A stretch of DNA of 64,000 bases from Firmicutes bacterium TM09-10 (GCA_003481005.1 QUKC01000009.1:1-64000); one strand, 5' to 3'. Numbered from the stretch's first letter, positions 23,189 to 33,116 are shown. Numbers and translations: made by a program. Notes: a model not told the origin generated them from the letters alone.

Positions 23189-24508
23189 ATGCTACAAGAA
23201 AGTAATCGCATAGAATTTAAAGTGGAATTGAATGATAAACTGGAAAAAGAAGTGGTGGCTTTTCTGAATAATAAAGAAGGTGGCATTTTATACGTAGGAG
23301 TAGATGATAATGGAAAGCCAGTTAGAATCTCAGATATTGATTCTACACAGTTGAAGATTGCAGATCGTATAAAAAATAACATTCTTCCGTCAACTTTGGG
23401 GTTATTTGATATTGTGACTGAAGAGATAGATAATATTTCTGTAATTAAAATCTTAATTTCCAGTGGATTGGAAAAACCATATTATATAAAGAGACAGGGA
23501 ATGTCACCAAATGGTTGCTTTACAAGAATGGGGGCATCATCTCAACCGATGTCAACTGTAATGATTGACGATCTTTATAGCAAAAGGATTCATAATACAT
23601 TGCGAAATATTGCATCTCCCAGACAGGATCTTACTTTTGCACAATTGAAGATATATTATCAGGAAAGAGGATTGGAACTGAATGAAAAGTTTGCAAATTC
23701 ACTGGAGCTTTTAACCCCTGAGGGTAAGTTTAATTATGTTGCATATTTGCTTGCTGATGAAAATGGAGTATCTATTAAGGTTGCCAAATATGCTGGAAGC
23801 GATAAAGTGGATCTGATTGAGAATGAAGAATATGGTTATTGCTCTTTAATCAAAGCAACGCATCAAGTGCTGGAAAAGTTAAAAATTGAAAATATAACCA
23901 GAGCAAAAGTAACGAATACCAAGAGAGTAGAAAAAAATTTAATTGCACCTATTCCAATGCGAGAAGCTGTGATAAACGCAATTGTACATTCTGATTTTTC
24001 GAGGGAGATACCACCTGTTTTTGAAATTTTTAATGACAAAATGATTTTTACATCTTATGGTGGATTGCTTCCGGGGCAAAGCAAGGAAGATTTTTTTAGT
24101 TGTAGTAGTATGCCGAGAAATCGTGAATTGATGCGTGTATTTAAAGATGTGGGTCTTGTAGAACAATTTGGATCAGGAATGAGTAGAATTTTAAAAGAGT
24201 ATGATAAAAGTATTTTTCATATATCAGAACATTTTATAAAAGTTGAGTTCCCATTTTCATTGCCAAAAGATAATACTATCATTGCCAATGGCGATGATAA
24301 TGGCAATGAAATTGGCGATGATGATTCAGAAATGATGAAAGTTCTGGGATTATTGGAGGAAAATGCTTCCATTACAGCAAAGCAAATGTCAGAACAAATG
24401 GATATAAGTGCAAGAAAGGTAAGCCGTCTTATAAAAGCTCTAAAAGAAAATGGAAAAATTATCAGAGTAGGATCTGACCGAAAGGGGTACTGGAAAATCA
24501 CTCAGTAG
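23189..24508 (+). CDS. AlbA_2 (Schlafen-like) ATP-binding/HTH protein
   Basis: A 439-aa protein with an N-terminal AlbA_2 domain (ESNRIEFKVEL, FLNNKEGGILYVGVDDNG), a central GHKL-type ATP-binding part (PMREAVINAIVHSDF, GSGMSRIL) and a C-terminal winged helix (ITAKQMSEQMDISARKVSRL). An acidic low-complexity linker (NGDDNGNEIGDDDSE) separates the last two. Such proteins are often called transcriptional regulators, but AlbA_2/Schlafen folds also include nucleases. GGGAGG lies five bases before ATG 23189. Its pairing with a Panacea gene suggests a toxin or effector role, not shown by sequence alone. Confidence 0.8.
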   Translation: MLQESNRIEFKVELNDKLEKEVVAFLNNKEGGILYVGVDDNGKPVRISDIDSTQLKIADRIKNNILPSTLGLFDIVTEEIDNISVIKILISSGLEKPYYIKRQGMSPNGCFTRMGASSQPMSTVMIDDLYSKRIHNTLRNIASPRQDLTFAQLKIYYQERGLELNEKFANSLELLTPEGKFNYVAYLLADENGVSIKVAKYAGSDKVDLIENEEYGYCSLIKATHQVLEKLKIENITRAKVTNTKRVEKNLIAPIPMREAVINAIVHSDFSREIPPVFEIFNDKMIFTSYGGLLPGQSKEDFFSCSSMPRNRELMRVFKDVGLVEQFGSGMSRILKEYDKSIFHISEHFIKVEFPFSLPKDNTIIANGDDNGNEIGDDDSEMMKVLGLLEENASITAKQMSEQMDISARKVSRLIKALKENGKIIRVGSDRKGYWKITQ

Positions 24509-24576
24509 AGTATAATAGTCTCTTAAAGGAGAAGGTTATCAATGAACATAGACACATCTAATCTGGACTATATGCA

Positions 24577-24799
24577 GACGATCCTTAAGCTGACGGGACT
24601 TTCCGACAAGCAGCCTGTAGGATTTCCCGGAAGAAGCTTTACAGAACTTTTAAAGGGCAGGATGGAAAAATGGTTCTGCACCTATTCCGACCCGGCAATC
24701 GACGGTGTGCGCTCCGCGGTCAACGGCTCCGGACAGCTCTGCCGTCCGGGGGTGTATGCAATTTATGAGGATCCCTTTGCACCAAAGGGCGTGGAATGA
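24577..24799 (+). pseudogene. Internally deleted copy of the sulfatase 3' end
   Basis: From 24577 this matches the sulfatase from 21497 to its stop, but lacks the 201 bp (67 codons) between two AGGGCAG repeats. It remains open in frame and is preceded by an unrelated start codon at 24542, so a short hybrid peptide is possible. It lacks the catalytic region and cannot be a sulfatase. Confidence 0.85.
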
Positions 24800-24832
24800 T
24801 TACGAGTTGTTTGTCAAAGAATAAGATTGAGT

Positions 24833-24870
24833 AAGGCCGGTCAGGGAAAGATTCTCTGACCGGCCTTTTG
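24833..24870 (+). terminator. Sulfatase-operon terminator, copy 2
   Basis: The same AAGGCCGGTCAG hairpin and T tract as at 21954, with one base difference just before the stem. Confidence 0.8.
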
Positions 24871-24883
24871 AGGTGTTCCACAG

Positions 24884-25210
24884 TTATTCCTTTGTTGTAC
24901 TGTCTCCAAATAAAATCCGCATATAATCGCGGCGGGCATAGAGAATACGGTCAATGTAAACTTCGTTGCCGTAAGCACGGTAAAAGCTGATGTAGTTGCC
25001 GCTTACAATAAATCGATAATTGCTCTCTATATCTGCAATCGAAGATAGCAAAGCTCCGGCCTGAGCGTGGTTCTGCAAAATACGGGGACTTTTTGTAATT
25101 TTGCTTACGGTTGCCAATGCTGCGGATGGATTTAATAATTCTTCCTCAATATAGGTCTTGATTTCTAAGAGATCATTTTGGACTTCTTCGGATAAATGCA
25201 GCTTATTCAT
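24884..25210 (-). CDS. RelE/ParE-family toxin
   Basis: A 108-aa protein with the ParE-type pattern: LSEEVQNDLLEIKTYIEEEL at the start, the central NYRFIVSGNYISFYR strand region and the end VYIDRILYARRDYMRILFG. ParE relatives inhibit gyrase and RelE relatives cleave mRNA; this sequence looks nearer ParE/YoeB-like in its RILYARRDY end, but the target is uncertain. The ATG at 25210 overlaps the antitoxin stop by eight bases. Downstream lies the duplicated sulfatase terminator. Confidence 0.85.
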   Translation of the reverse strand: MNKLHLSEEVQNDLLEIKTYIEEELLNPSAALATVSKITKSPRILQNHAQAGALLSSIADIESNYRFIVSGNYISFYRAYGNEVYIDRILYARRDYMRILFGDSTTKE

Positions 25211-25457
25211 GATCAATCCCGAGGTTCTTCTCCACAGCATCTAATGTCAGCCAGCCTTTCTCTTCGCCGGATTTGCGGCCTTTTGCAAGTTCATTCATCA
25301 GCCGGATGGTTGCTTGTGTCTTTTCAAAGTCCTGTATATCGAGAATTGCATATCTGCCGCGTCCGTTCTTCGTCAGAAAAACCGGAGCACCAACAGCTAC
25401 ATCATGCAGCACGTCACTGTAATTTCGCAGATCGGAAATGGGTTTGATATTTGGCAT
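25203..25457 (-). CDS. Phd/YefM-family antitoxin
   Basis: An 84-aa antitoxin with the N-terminal DNA-binding Phd/YefM fold (MPNIKPISDLRNYSDVLHDV, then GAPVFLTKNGRGRYAILDIQ) and an acidic helical tail that should wrap the toxin. The start at 25457 has GAGGAAAAT upstream. It is normally an autorepressor with its toxin. The 85-bp repeat copy 2 lies directly upstream and may provide its promoter region. A broken second copy of the middle of this gene is at 21980-22057. Confidence 0.88.
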   Translation of the reverse strand: MPNIKPISDLRNYSDVLHDVAVGAPVFLTKNGRGRYAILDIQDFEKTQATIRLMNELAKGRKSGEEKGWLTLDAVEKNLGIDHE

Positions 25458-25470
25458 ATTTTCCTCGCGT

Positions 25471-25557
25471 TTCTGCGCACGTTTTTGGCGCATGTCGAGT
25501 TTGTGTCAAGTGCGCGCAGACACAAATCTTGCGATTGAAAAATTTTGTTTTTCAATC
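25471..25557 (-). repeat. 85-bp interspersed repeat, copy 2
   Basis: Inverted relative to 12873-12959 and highly similar along the whole length. It includes a 10-bp hairpin GATTGAAAAA/TTTTTCAATC at 25533-25557. Confidence 0.75.
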
Positions 25558-26042
25558 TTCGCAACTCTTTTCGCTCATAGCATATCCCAAACTGCTGTAA
25601 AATTCAACGGCAGTTTTTACAACATATAAATTTTATGGAATCTGAACGCAGAAGGGGACGAGTGAACTGTAATGAAGTTTATCCCACGCAGCACAGTTAT
25701 GCAGACTGCCAGCGGCAGGAAATGCAGATACAGCAAAATTCACAAAATCCCTGAAAACAATATAAAAACGTGATATGCAATACTAGAAACATTATTTTTA
25801 ACATGTTAGGATGATAGGAAATATATGAAATACAAAAAAATAATTGATAAAACGAATATATATACATTTAATAATGACATTTGTGAAAAGTTCTTAAATT
25901 TTTAATATAAATCTGAAATATTCAATATGCCAATGGTATTGCTTTTGCACAAAAAAAATCCTACAATTTAGATAAAGTGAAAATGTGGCATAAAAACCAT
26001 TGTGAAACAGAAGGAACAAAACAGGGGGAAAGGAAAATCGGT
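25558..26042 (+). promoter_or_regulatory. Upstream region of the pilus locus
   Basis: 485 bp, strongly AT-rich after 25740, with no gene. A possible promoter is TTGCTT (25939-25944), 17 bp, TACAAT (25962-25967). A short form of repeat B (GAGTGAACTGT) is at 25660-25670. Long A/T runs may bend the DNA. Confidence 0.4.
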
Positions 26043-29000
26043 ATGTGGAAAGCGACAATATCACCGGAGAAACGGAAAAAGATAAGAAGATCTGTCAGCT
26101 TTTTTCTGAGCTTACTTTTGATACTGGAAATGGTATCGGGAACTGGCATGTTTGCAGAAGGAAACAGAGTGAAAGCGAAGGAAGAAACTCCATATGCCGT
26201 ATACCTGGATCTTTCAGGAAGCAGCACGGCAGAGGCATTGGCATCCAAAGGGATCTATGCATACGCTTATGACGATGCAGCAGAGGCAGAAGCAGCAGAA
26301 CCGGTAAAGCTGGAAAAGGCAGAGGGACAGCAGGAGATCTGGCAGCTGAGTCTGACCCGGAAATATCAGCATGTTGTATTTTGCCAGGGACAGAAAAAAG
26401 AAAACAAAAACACCACAGGGGAGCTTACGATAGACTGGTCCTTACAGGCACCCTGCTACCGGCTTCAGGGAGAAGACCTGACCGGGACAGGCAGCTTTTA
26501 CGGATTGTATACCGTATATTTTGATGGAAGTCAGTACAGTGAGTTCTGTAAGAACGGCGTCAGCGTTTATGCATATGATTCGGAAGAAGACAGTGCAGCG
26601 GACGCACCGGTTGAAATGAAGCCCTCTGATAAGGGCGATGGAATTTACGAATACTGTCTGGACAGACCTTATGAATATATTGCATTTATGGCCGGGACAG
26701 ATGGATGGGATTATACGGAAGCGACCACACCGGTTTATACGGAATGGGACTTCCGGGATCCCTGCTTTGTACTGGAGAAGGTGGATGGAGAAGAATCCAC
26801 AGGCAGCTGGGTAAACCTTCATTATATGATTTATTTCGATGCATCGAAGATCAAAGAGGATCCGGAGTTCTTAAAGTCGGGCGTATCTCTTTATGCCTGG
26901 ACAGAGCAGGAGGGCGGCAGACAGGAGCTTTCTGCAGAGCCGGTTCGGATGATTGCGTCTACGAAAGGCGAGGATATTTACCAGTACACCCTGGATCAGG
27001 CATATGACCACGTGCAGTTTTTCCTGGGCACCTCCTTTGATGCAGCCATCCAAACAGATGTCATTGAAATTGACTGGAACAGTCTGGCAGCACCCTGCTA
27101 TCAGATGACCATCGAAAGAATCGAAACAGAAACCGAGACGGAAACAGAGACCGAGACGGAAACAGAGACCGAGACGGAAACGGAAACCGAGACGGAAACC
27201 GAGACCGAAACACAGACGGAAACCGAAACACAGACGAAGACAGAAAACGAGTCTGAAACAGAAAGCAGACCTCAGACGGAAACTGCTGTAGAAACACATA
27301 CCACAGTAGAAACCGAGACCAAAGCAGATTTCAAACCGGAAACAGAGACCGGCACAGAGACAAGCTATGAAACGGAAAACAATGTGCCCTCTGCACCGGA
27401 AACAGAAAACGATGCTGCAGGTTCCGAAGGAAACACTCCGGACAGCGATCCGACAGCAGAAGCAGCCTGGGAGCAGGAAGCGAGGTGCGAGACCCGTTTT
27501 TTTCACCTGGAGGTGCTGAGCGAAACGGTTGAGGCAAAGACCGTAGAAACCCTGGAACGGGGAACCGAGCCTGCCACAGAAGGCTCCAAACAGGAAAATA
27601 CAGAAGAAAACAACAGAGAAACTGCATCGGAAAGCAAACAGACAGAGGAAGAGACCAAACAGACCGAAGCAGAAACCGGCACAGAGGAGAGCAGTAAAGA
27701 GCAAGCTCCTTCCAAGGAAGCTGTCAAAAAGGAAGCAACAGAAGAAATCCAGCAGGACGGAAACCTGTACGACATGGGCGGCGAAATGAGAAAAGCCAGC
27801 CGTGTGGCGAAGGTTAGACTCAGAAAGGCAGCAGGAGGACTGGAATCTAACTATGTATATCTGGATACGACGGGGATGGATTTGAGTGAAGGGCCGGATT
27901 GGACTACAGCAAGTCAGATATATCTTTTTAAGTTAAACGACGGGACCCATTTTACACTAGGAAAAGAAGTTGAAATTAATGGCAAGAAATATTGGAGATG
28001 GCAAGTTGATGGCAACACCAATCAATTTGGATTTTCCTTTACAAATGACTGGAGGAAAATTGATGCTACAAATTACTACAGAACGGTATTGGCAAGTGTA
28101 ATTTTTTCACAAGCTGGCGGAAAAGTCTTTGCAAGTGATGGTAAAGCGTCAGAGCCAATTCATAATCAAGAGGTCTATGCCCTCAAAGACATCACTGCAG
28201 AAATTGCCAACAAGATGCCTTTATATTTCTATGACTTTACAGGTGATGTCAAAACCCCGGTAAAGGTAGTCTATTCGTCGGGCAGCAGCTTCTCTACGGA
28301 AACAGAAGGGGCGACGAAATCAGTTGAGATGAATCGCGTTAATGATTTTCCGAATCTCTATACAGTAGAACTGGAAAAGACGAAAATTGAAACAAACCCC
28401 TATGTGAAGTTTACAGATGGAGATGGAAATCCACTGGGAAAAAGTTACTATTTCGGGCAAGACAGTACCGGTGCAGACACTAGCGCAGTTCCTGTAACCT
28501 ATAAAGCTGGTTCTGTGGATACCTTCCTGTATGGAGCTACCGAGCTGCAGAACGACGATGGTACAACAACAACTACTATAAGCGGCTGGGGCACAACACC
28601 GGGTAATGAGAGTCTGAAAGACAAAACCCTCTATTTTGATAATCTGCATTTTCCGGTAGACGCAAAAGAGGGAAGTCAGAAGGTAACCTTACAGATTGGA
28701 ACAGGGAATGTGCAGGAGCTGATACCGGATCCGCAGTTTAAAGACAGCTTATATAGCTATAAGTTTACGGAAGATACACTCCAGCAGACTGTTTTCACAG
28801 TAAAGGATCCCAAGGGCAATATCTATCATTTCTTCTGGACAGATCTGGACTGTAACCTGCTTCAGGTGACGGAGGACAACATAGCAAATGTCACAGGCGA
28901 TTATGGATACGGAAATAAGATCTATTTTGATGCAACCTATTCAAAGCTGAATACGCCGGATGGAGGAAATGGTGGACAAAATTCTATCCCAGCAAGTGAC

Positions 29001-32000
29001 GATGCGAAGGTTTATTTTTATGCATGGAGCACAACCGATAATGGGAAGTACCGGTCTGGAGAGATGATAAAAGCAAAGTCCCACGAAAAGGATGGACAGA
29101 CCTGGAACGATGTGTGGTATGTGCGGATTCCGGAAGAGGAGAAAATTAATAAAATTATTTTCTCTGCTGATGCGTTAGAAGGTAAGGCTGAGTGGACTGA
29201 CAAGTTCGGCAGAAGAACTGCTATTCTGACGATTCCGGATACGAAGGAGTGTGGAGGGAAACCCTGCTTCTATGCAGATGCCGGTGATACTGCGGCATAC
29301 AATGCTAATGAATATAGGGATGGTTACTGGGCTGAAGCATATACGGTTCGGGATGCAGAGAAGTATAAGAAAACCGAGGATGGTAAGAGCGTCGATGTAG
29401 TTGACATTCAGGAGAACCCTTCTTCGGCAGGTTCGGATACCCTGTATGTGGATTCTACCTTCTATGACTATTACACGGATTATGAATTGAACGGTAATAA
29501 TCGGGATTCCTTTTCAGACCCGAGTGGAATGTCACAGCGCAACTGGGTTCCGTTCCGGCAGTTTGATCAGGCATTGAGTGATTATTACAAAAAGAATCAG
29601 GTTTCCATTCCAATCTATACAGGTCATTTTCAACCGAGTATTGATAAGTGGGGTTGCCAATTCAAAGATATCAATGGCACACTGAAGCTATATGGAAGTG
29701 ATAACGATGAAGCATTCTTTTCCACAAATAACTCTGTGATTGTGGAGAACGGAAGTGACAAAGGAGAATATGACTACGCAGCACAGGGACTTGTAAGCTC
29801 TACACTGACGAATGGTGTATTGAAGACTGCAGGTGGGGAATGTGCAGAGCCCCATTTTGATGAGGCATTTTTACTGGGAAAGAACAGCAAAAATGCGGTC
29901 TTGGGTGAGGTCTATCATAATGTATCATTCCCGTTTAAAAAGAAAGCGGATGAGCATGGAGTAGAATATTGGTGGTTTGACAGCAGCAAAACGACACTTG
30001 CGATGCAAAAGGATTTATCTACCCAAAAATATTACCTGAAGAATACAGATAATCAGAGCTGGGCGATGAATGTTAAGTCTGATGGAAAGGATGCGGGGGC
30101 GTATGGATTTTTCCCGTTTAATGAAACCACTGGTGGAACGAACGCAGCAAAATATAATTTTGGATTTGGTACAAAATTAGAGATTAAATTCCGCCTGACA
30201 AAGGATGGAACGGTTCTGGGAGAAGACGAACAACCAGTGCCGATTATCTTTGCGTTTTCCGGAGATGATGATGTATGGGTATTTATTGATGGAAAACTGG
30301 CACTGGATGTTGGCGGAGCCCATGGAAAGGTAACAGGAACGCTGGACTTTAAAAATCTGGAGGCAAAAGTAAGTAAGGTAAAGAAAAGTGCGGCAGACGG
30401 AGCTGCAGGAGATGCAGGCACCAATAAAACAACAGACTTCACATTGAAGGGGGATAAACAAGACGAGCATACCCTTACCATGTTCTATATGGAACGCGGT
30501 ATGTGGGAATCTAATATGATGATTGCCTTCAACTTCCCAGATGATAACGAGTTTGCAGTAGAAAAGCAGGTAGATAAAAGTGAAGTAAATGAGCTGTTTA
30601 AGGATTCCTTTGAGGATGCATCTGTATTCCCCTTTACGATCCAAAATCAGGCGACACACTATGGAGCAAAGAAAACAGGAAGTGGAACAACGGTAGTAAC
30701 AAAGACATTTAACAGCTTTGACAGCAATTCACCAGAATTGACGAGTAGCCAGGATAATACATTTGAATGGGTAGAAAACTATCAAAATCAAAGTGGTGTT
30801 GCGCACTGGTATACACAGTTTGAAGATACGGACGGAGAGCACAAAGACTCGAGATTTGGTATTATCCCATATCAATCAACCGGATCTCTGGATGCGTTCG
30901 CGACGAAAAAGTATCTGGATTTCAAGCTGTATTATGCTCATAATGACACTCCAACAGCGAAATGTATTTATCTGGAGCTGGAGGATGAACAAGGGAGGAC
31001 TAAAGGAGACTGGTTATCCGGAAAGCTATACGGAAACACAACTCTTAAGGGAAACGAATGGAATACTCTGACGGTTGACTTAAGCAAATTAAACGGAGCA
31101 GCTGATTTTAACTATAACCAGATAAAATCCATCAAATTTAATTACAGCTATCCCAGAGACATATATCTGGATGACTTTGTATTCCGTTCCGGCGTGCAGG
31201 TAACGCAGCATATCGGATTCAAGGTGAATCAGGAAGCCATTCCGGATTATGATTCTGCTACATCCGGAAACCTGGAGAAGCCAGAGGGCGCAGTCTATTC
31301 TCTGAGCGATTCCTACAGTACGGATACCGGCATGATTGGAGAAGATGGAACCTTTGTACTGGCGGATGGTCAGACAGCAACCTTCCGAAATCAGTTCCGC
31401 CGCGGCAGCTACATTTCCGTGAAGGAGGAAATAGATTCTCCTGCATTTGATACAAGCTGGAGCCTGTATGAAAACGGACATATAGTAGACAAGGTAACCG
31501 TAGAAAGAAGCACGGTAAAGATTAAATCAGGGCAAAAGGTTTCAAACGTACCAGGAAAGCAGATCGGGGATGGAAGACAAGAGGTATGTAAGGATGATAA
31601 TACCAAAAATGACGGATATACTACAACGCATTTTGCGAAAGAAGAGGGTGTAGAAACTGAAAACGCCATCGTGTTCCGCTCCTACGATAATCCGGATAAT
31701 GAAAGCGGTGTTACAAAATTAAAAGCGGTATTTGTAAATAAAGTCAAGGTTGGTTCCCTTAAGATCAAAAAGGAGAAGACGGAGGATTCGGACAAACTGA
31801 CCGGAACCTATACCTTTCAAATTAAATTTACAAATGTCGCTGGAATGTCATTGGAAAAAGGAGACTCCATTACAACAGAAATTCGCTTAAAGCAGGGACA
31901 ATCCCATACGATTACAGGAATTCCCATCGGAACAGATTATGAGATTACAGAAGTAAAACCGACAGATGGAACTACCCTGAAGAAGGTTTTGATCAGTAAC

Positions 32001-33116
32001 GATGGAACAAACTTTAAGGATGATACATCCTTTAAAGTAGAGAAAGGCTCCGTAAACGGAACCATTACAGCGGATGCAAAAAATCCTGTTGTAGAATTTC
32101 AAAATAATAATAAACCGACCGGCAGCATCGTTGTAACCAAAAAATGGGAAAAGACAGATGGTACTGAGATTACGGATCTGAGCCAGCTTCCGAAGTGTAT
32201 TTATCTGCAGCTGCAGAGAAAAGAGAAAGGTCAAGGAGCTACTGAGTGGAAAGCAGTTGACTATCCCGGCAATATCTCAGGGAAAAATTGGGTTGAAGTT
32301 ATTCCCCAGCGTAGTGATATTGGTTCATCCTACGTTTGGTCTTATTCCTTTATGGATCTGGAGCAATATGTGAACAGCACAGCAGAATCTAAAGTCCCGT
32401 GGATCTATCGGGTTATGGAAGTGGATGCCGAAGGAAAGGTGATTGCTTCCGGCGAGAAATACACTGTGGGTGGAAAAACCTATCGAGTAGCCTATTCCAT
32501 AGATACTTCGACAGGCACAACAACAGATCCGACAAAAACAGACATTGAACTTGCAGCTTTTGCAACAGCCGATGTCAAGCAGCCGACAGTGAATATGACA
32601 GTGACCAATACCTATTTGGAAGAGCTGAACCTGAAAATTACGAAAAAGGGTAAAAACACAACGGAAGGTGAAGGTCGGCTTTCCGGAGTAGAGTTTAAGC
32701 TGGAGAAGAAGAATGGAGAGTATTATGAATCATTCCTTGATCCGCAAAAAACTGTTGACGGCATTGCTACCTTTACAAAGCTCGGTCAGGGAACCTACAG
32801 ACTGATAGAAACAAAGGCTGCAGCAGGTTACAATCTGCTGAGTGATTCGATCTTAATTGAGATTGATGCATCGAATCAGGTGAAATGGAAGATGGAGAAG
32901 GAAACATCTTGGAAGGACATATCTCTAGAGGAAGAAAAGGTAATCCCCCTCACCATCTACAACACAAAGCAGCTGATCCTTCCTGCAACAGGAGGATCAG
33001 GGTTTGGATTGGTTACTATGGGAGGCATTGCGCTGATGGCGCAGGCAATCCTTATGGGTACATACTTCACGCTGCAATGCAGAAAGGGGGACGATAAGCT
33101 TCGGAAGAAGAGATAA
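26043..33116 (+). CDS. Giant LPATG-anchored adhesin, likely pilus tip protein
   Basis: A 2357-aa surface protein. Order: signal peptide (residues 1-41), three related domains of about 100 residues (YAVYLDLSG..., YTVYFDGSQ..., YMIYFDASK...) resembling carbohydrate-binding modules, a Glu-Thr repeat tract (about 359-440), a long middle region with another similar module, a fibro-slime/PA14-like domain (about 1376-1500; AFSGDDDVWVFIDGKLALDV), then Cna-B-like domains, a SpaA-type domain with YRLIETKAAAGYN, and LPATGG plus membrane helix and KKR tail. The ATG at 26043 precedes a clear signal peptide. It should be joined to pili or wall by the downstream sortases and bind a host or dietary glycan. 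Confidence 0.9.
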   Translation: MWKATISPEKRKKIRRSVSFFLSLLLILEMVSGTGMFAEGNRVKAKEETPYAVYLDLSGSSTAEALASKGIYAYAYDDAAEAEAAEPVKLEKAEGQQEIWQLSLTRKYQHVVFCQGQKKENKNTTGELTIDWSLQAPCYRLQGEDLTGTGSFYGLYTVYFDGSQYSEFCKNGVSVYAYDSEEDSAADAPVEMKPSDKGDGIYEYCLDRPYEYIAFMAGTDGWDYTEATTPVYTEWDFRDPCFVLEKVDGEESTGSWVNLHYMIYFDASKIKEDPEFLKSGVSLYAWTEQEGGRQELSAEPVRMIASTKGEDIYQYTLDQAYDHVQFFLGTSFDAAIQTDVIEIDWNSLAAPCYQMTIERIETETETETETETETETETETETETETETETQTETETQTKTENESETESRPQTETAVETHTTVETETKADFKPETETGTETSYETENNVPSAPETENDAAGSEGNTPDSDPTAEAAWEQEARCETRFFHLEVLSETVEAKTVETLERGTEPATEGSKQENTEENNRETASESKQTEEETKQTEAETGTEESSKEQAPSKEAVKKEATEEIQQDGNLYDMGGEMRKASRVAKVRLRKAAGGLESNYVYLDTTGMDLSEGPDWTTASQIYLFKLNDGTHFTLGKEVEINGKKYWRWQVDGNTNQFGFSFTNDWRKIDATNYYRTVLASVIFSQAGGKVFASDGKASEPIHNQEVYALKDITAEIANKMPLYFYDFTGDVKTPVKVVYSSGSSFSTETEGATKSVEMNRVNDFPNLYTVELEKTKIETNPYVKFTDGDGNPLGKSYYFGQDSTGADTSAVPVTYKAGSVDTFLYGATELQNDDGTTTTTISGWGTTPGNESLKDKTLYFDNLHFPVDAKEGSQKVTLQIGTGNVQELIPDPQFKDSLYSYKFTEDTLQQTVFTVKDPKGNIYHFFWTDLDCNLLQVTEDNIANVTGDYGYGNKIYFDATYSKLNTPDGGNGGQNSIPASDDAKVYFYAWSTTDNGKYRSGEMIKAKSHEKDGQTWNDVWYVRIPEEEKINKIIFSADALEGKAEWTDKFGRRTAILTIPDTKECGGKPCFYADAGDTAAYNANEYRDGYWAEAYTVRDAEKYKKTEDGKSVDVVDIQENPSSAGSDTLYVDSTFYDYYTDYELNGNNRDSFSDPSGMSQRNWVPFRQFDQALSDYYKKNQVSIPIYTGHFQPSIDKWGCQFKDINGTLKLYGSDNDEAFFSTNNSVIVENGSDKGEYDYAAQGLVSSTLTNGVLKTAGGECAEPHFDEAFLLGKNSKNAVLGEVYHNVSFPFKKKADEHGVEYWWFDSSKTTLAMQKDLSTQKYYLKNTDNQSWAMNVKSDGKDAGAYGFFPFNETTGGTNAAKYNFGFGTKLEIKFRLTKDGTVLGEDEQPVPIIFAFSGDDDVWVFIDGKLALDVGGAHGKVTGTLDFKNLEAKVSKVKKSAADGAAGDAGTNKTTDFTLKGDKQDEHTLTMFYMERGMWESNMMIAFNFPDDNEFAVEKQVDKSEVNELFKDSFEDASVFPFTIQNQATHYGAKKTGSGTTVVTKTFNSFDSNSPELTSSQDNTFEWVENYQNQSGVAHWYTQFEDTDGEHKDSRFGIIPYQSTGSLDAFATKKYLDFKLYYAHNDTPTAKCIYLELEDEQGRTKGDWLSGKLYGNTTLKGNEWNTLTVDLSKLNGAADFNYNQIKSIKFNYSYPRDIYLDDFVFRSGVQVTQHIGFKVNQEAIPDYDSATSGNLEKPEGAVYSLSDSYSTDTGMIGEDGTFVLADGQTATFRNQFRRGSYISVKEEIDSPAFDTSWSLYENGHIVDKVTVERSTVKIKSGQKVSNVPGKQIGDGRQEVCKDDNTKNDGYTTTHFAKEEGVETENAIVFRSYDNPDNESGVTKLKAVFVNKVKVGSLKIKKEKTEDSDKLTGTYTFQIKFTNVAGMSLEKGDSITTEIRLKQGQSHTITGIPIGTDYEITEVKPTDGTTLKKVLISNDGTNFKDDTSFKVEKGSVNGTITADAKNPVVEFQNNNKPTGSIVVTKKWEKTDGTEITDLSQLPKCIYLQLQRKEKGQGATEWKAVDYPGNISGKNWVEVIPQRSDIGSSYVWSYSFMDLEQYVNSTAESKVPWIYRVMEVDAEGKVIASGEKYTVGGKTYRVAYSIDTSTGTTTDPTKTDIELAAFATADVKQPTVNMTVTNTYLEELNLKITKKGKNTTEGEGRLSGVEFKLEKKNGEYYESFLDPQKTVDGIATFTKLGQGTYRLIETKAAAGYNLLSDSILIEIDASNQVKWKMEKETSWKDISLEEEKVIPLTIYNTKQLILPATGGSGFGLVTMGGIALMAQAILMGTYFTLQCRKGDDKLRKKR
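27115..27350 (+). repeat. Glu-Thr-encoding tandem repeat in the adhesin
   Basis: Repeats of GAAACAGAGACCGAGACG and variants encode (ET)n. Near-identical 18-bp units make length change by slippage likely. In the protein it is an extended, probably wall-spanning or O-glycosylated stalk. Confidence 0.85.

Noticed and set aside
24542..24799. Small intact gene after the AlbA_2 gene
   Set aside because: Apart from its first codons it is the sulfatase C-terminus with an internal deletion, so it was called a pseudogene.
27115..27350. Tandem repeats as a possible CRISPR array
   Set aside because: The units are contiguous, have no unique spacers and encode protein repeats in frame.
26871..27704. Phe/Arg-rich minus-strand ORF across the Glu-Thr repeat
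   Set aside because: It is the antisense of a GAA/ACA-rich repeat and low-complexity in an implausible way.
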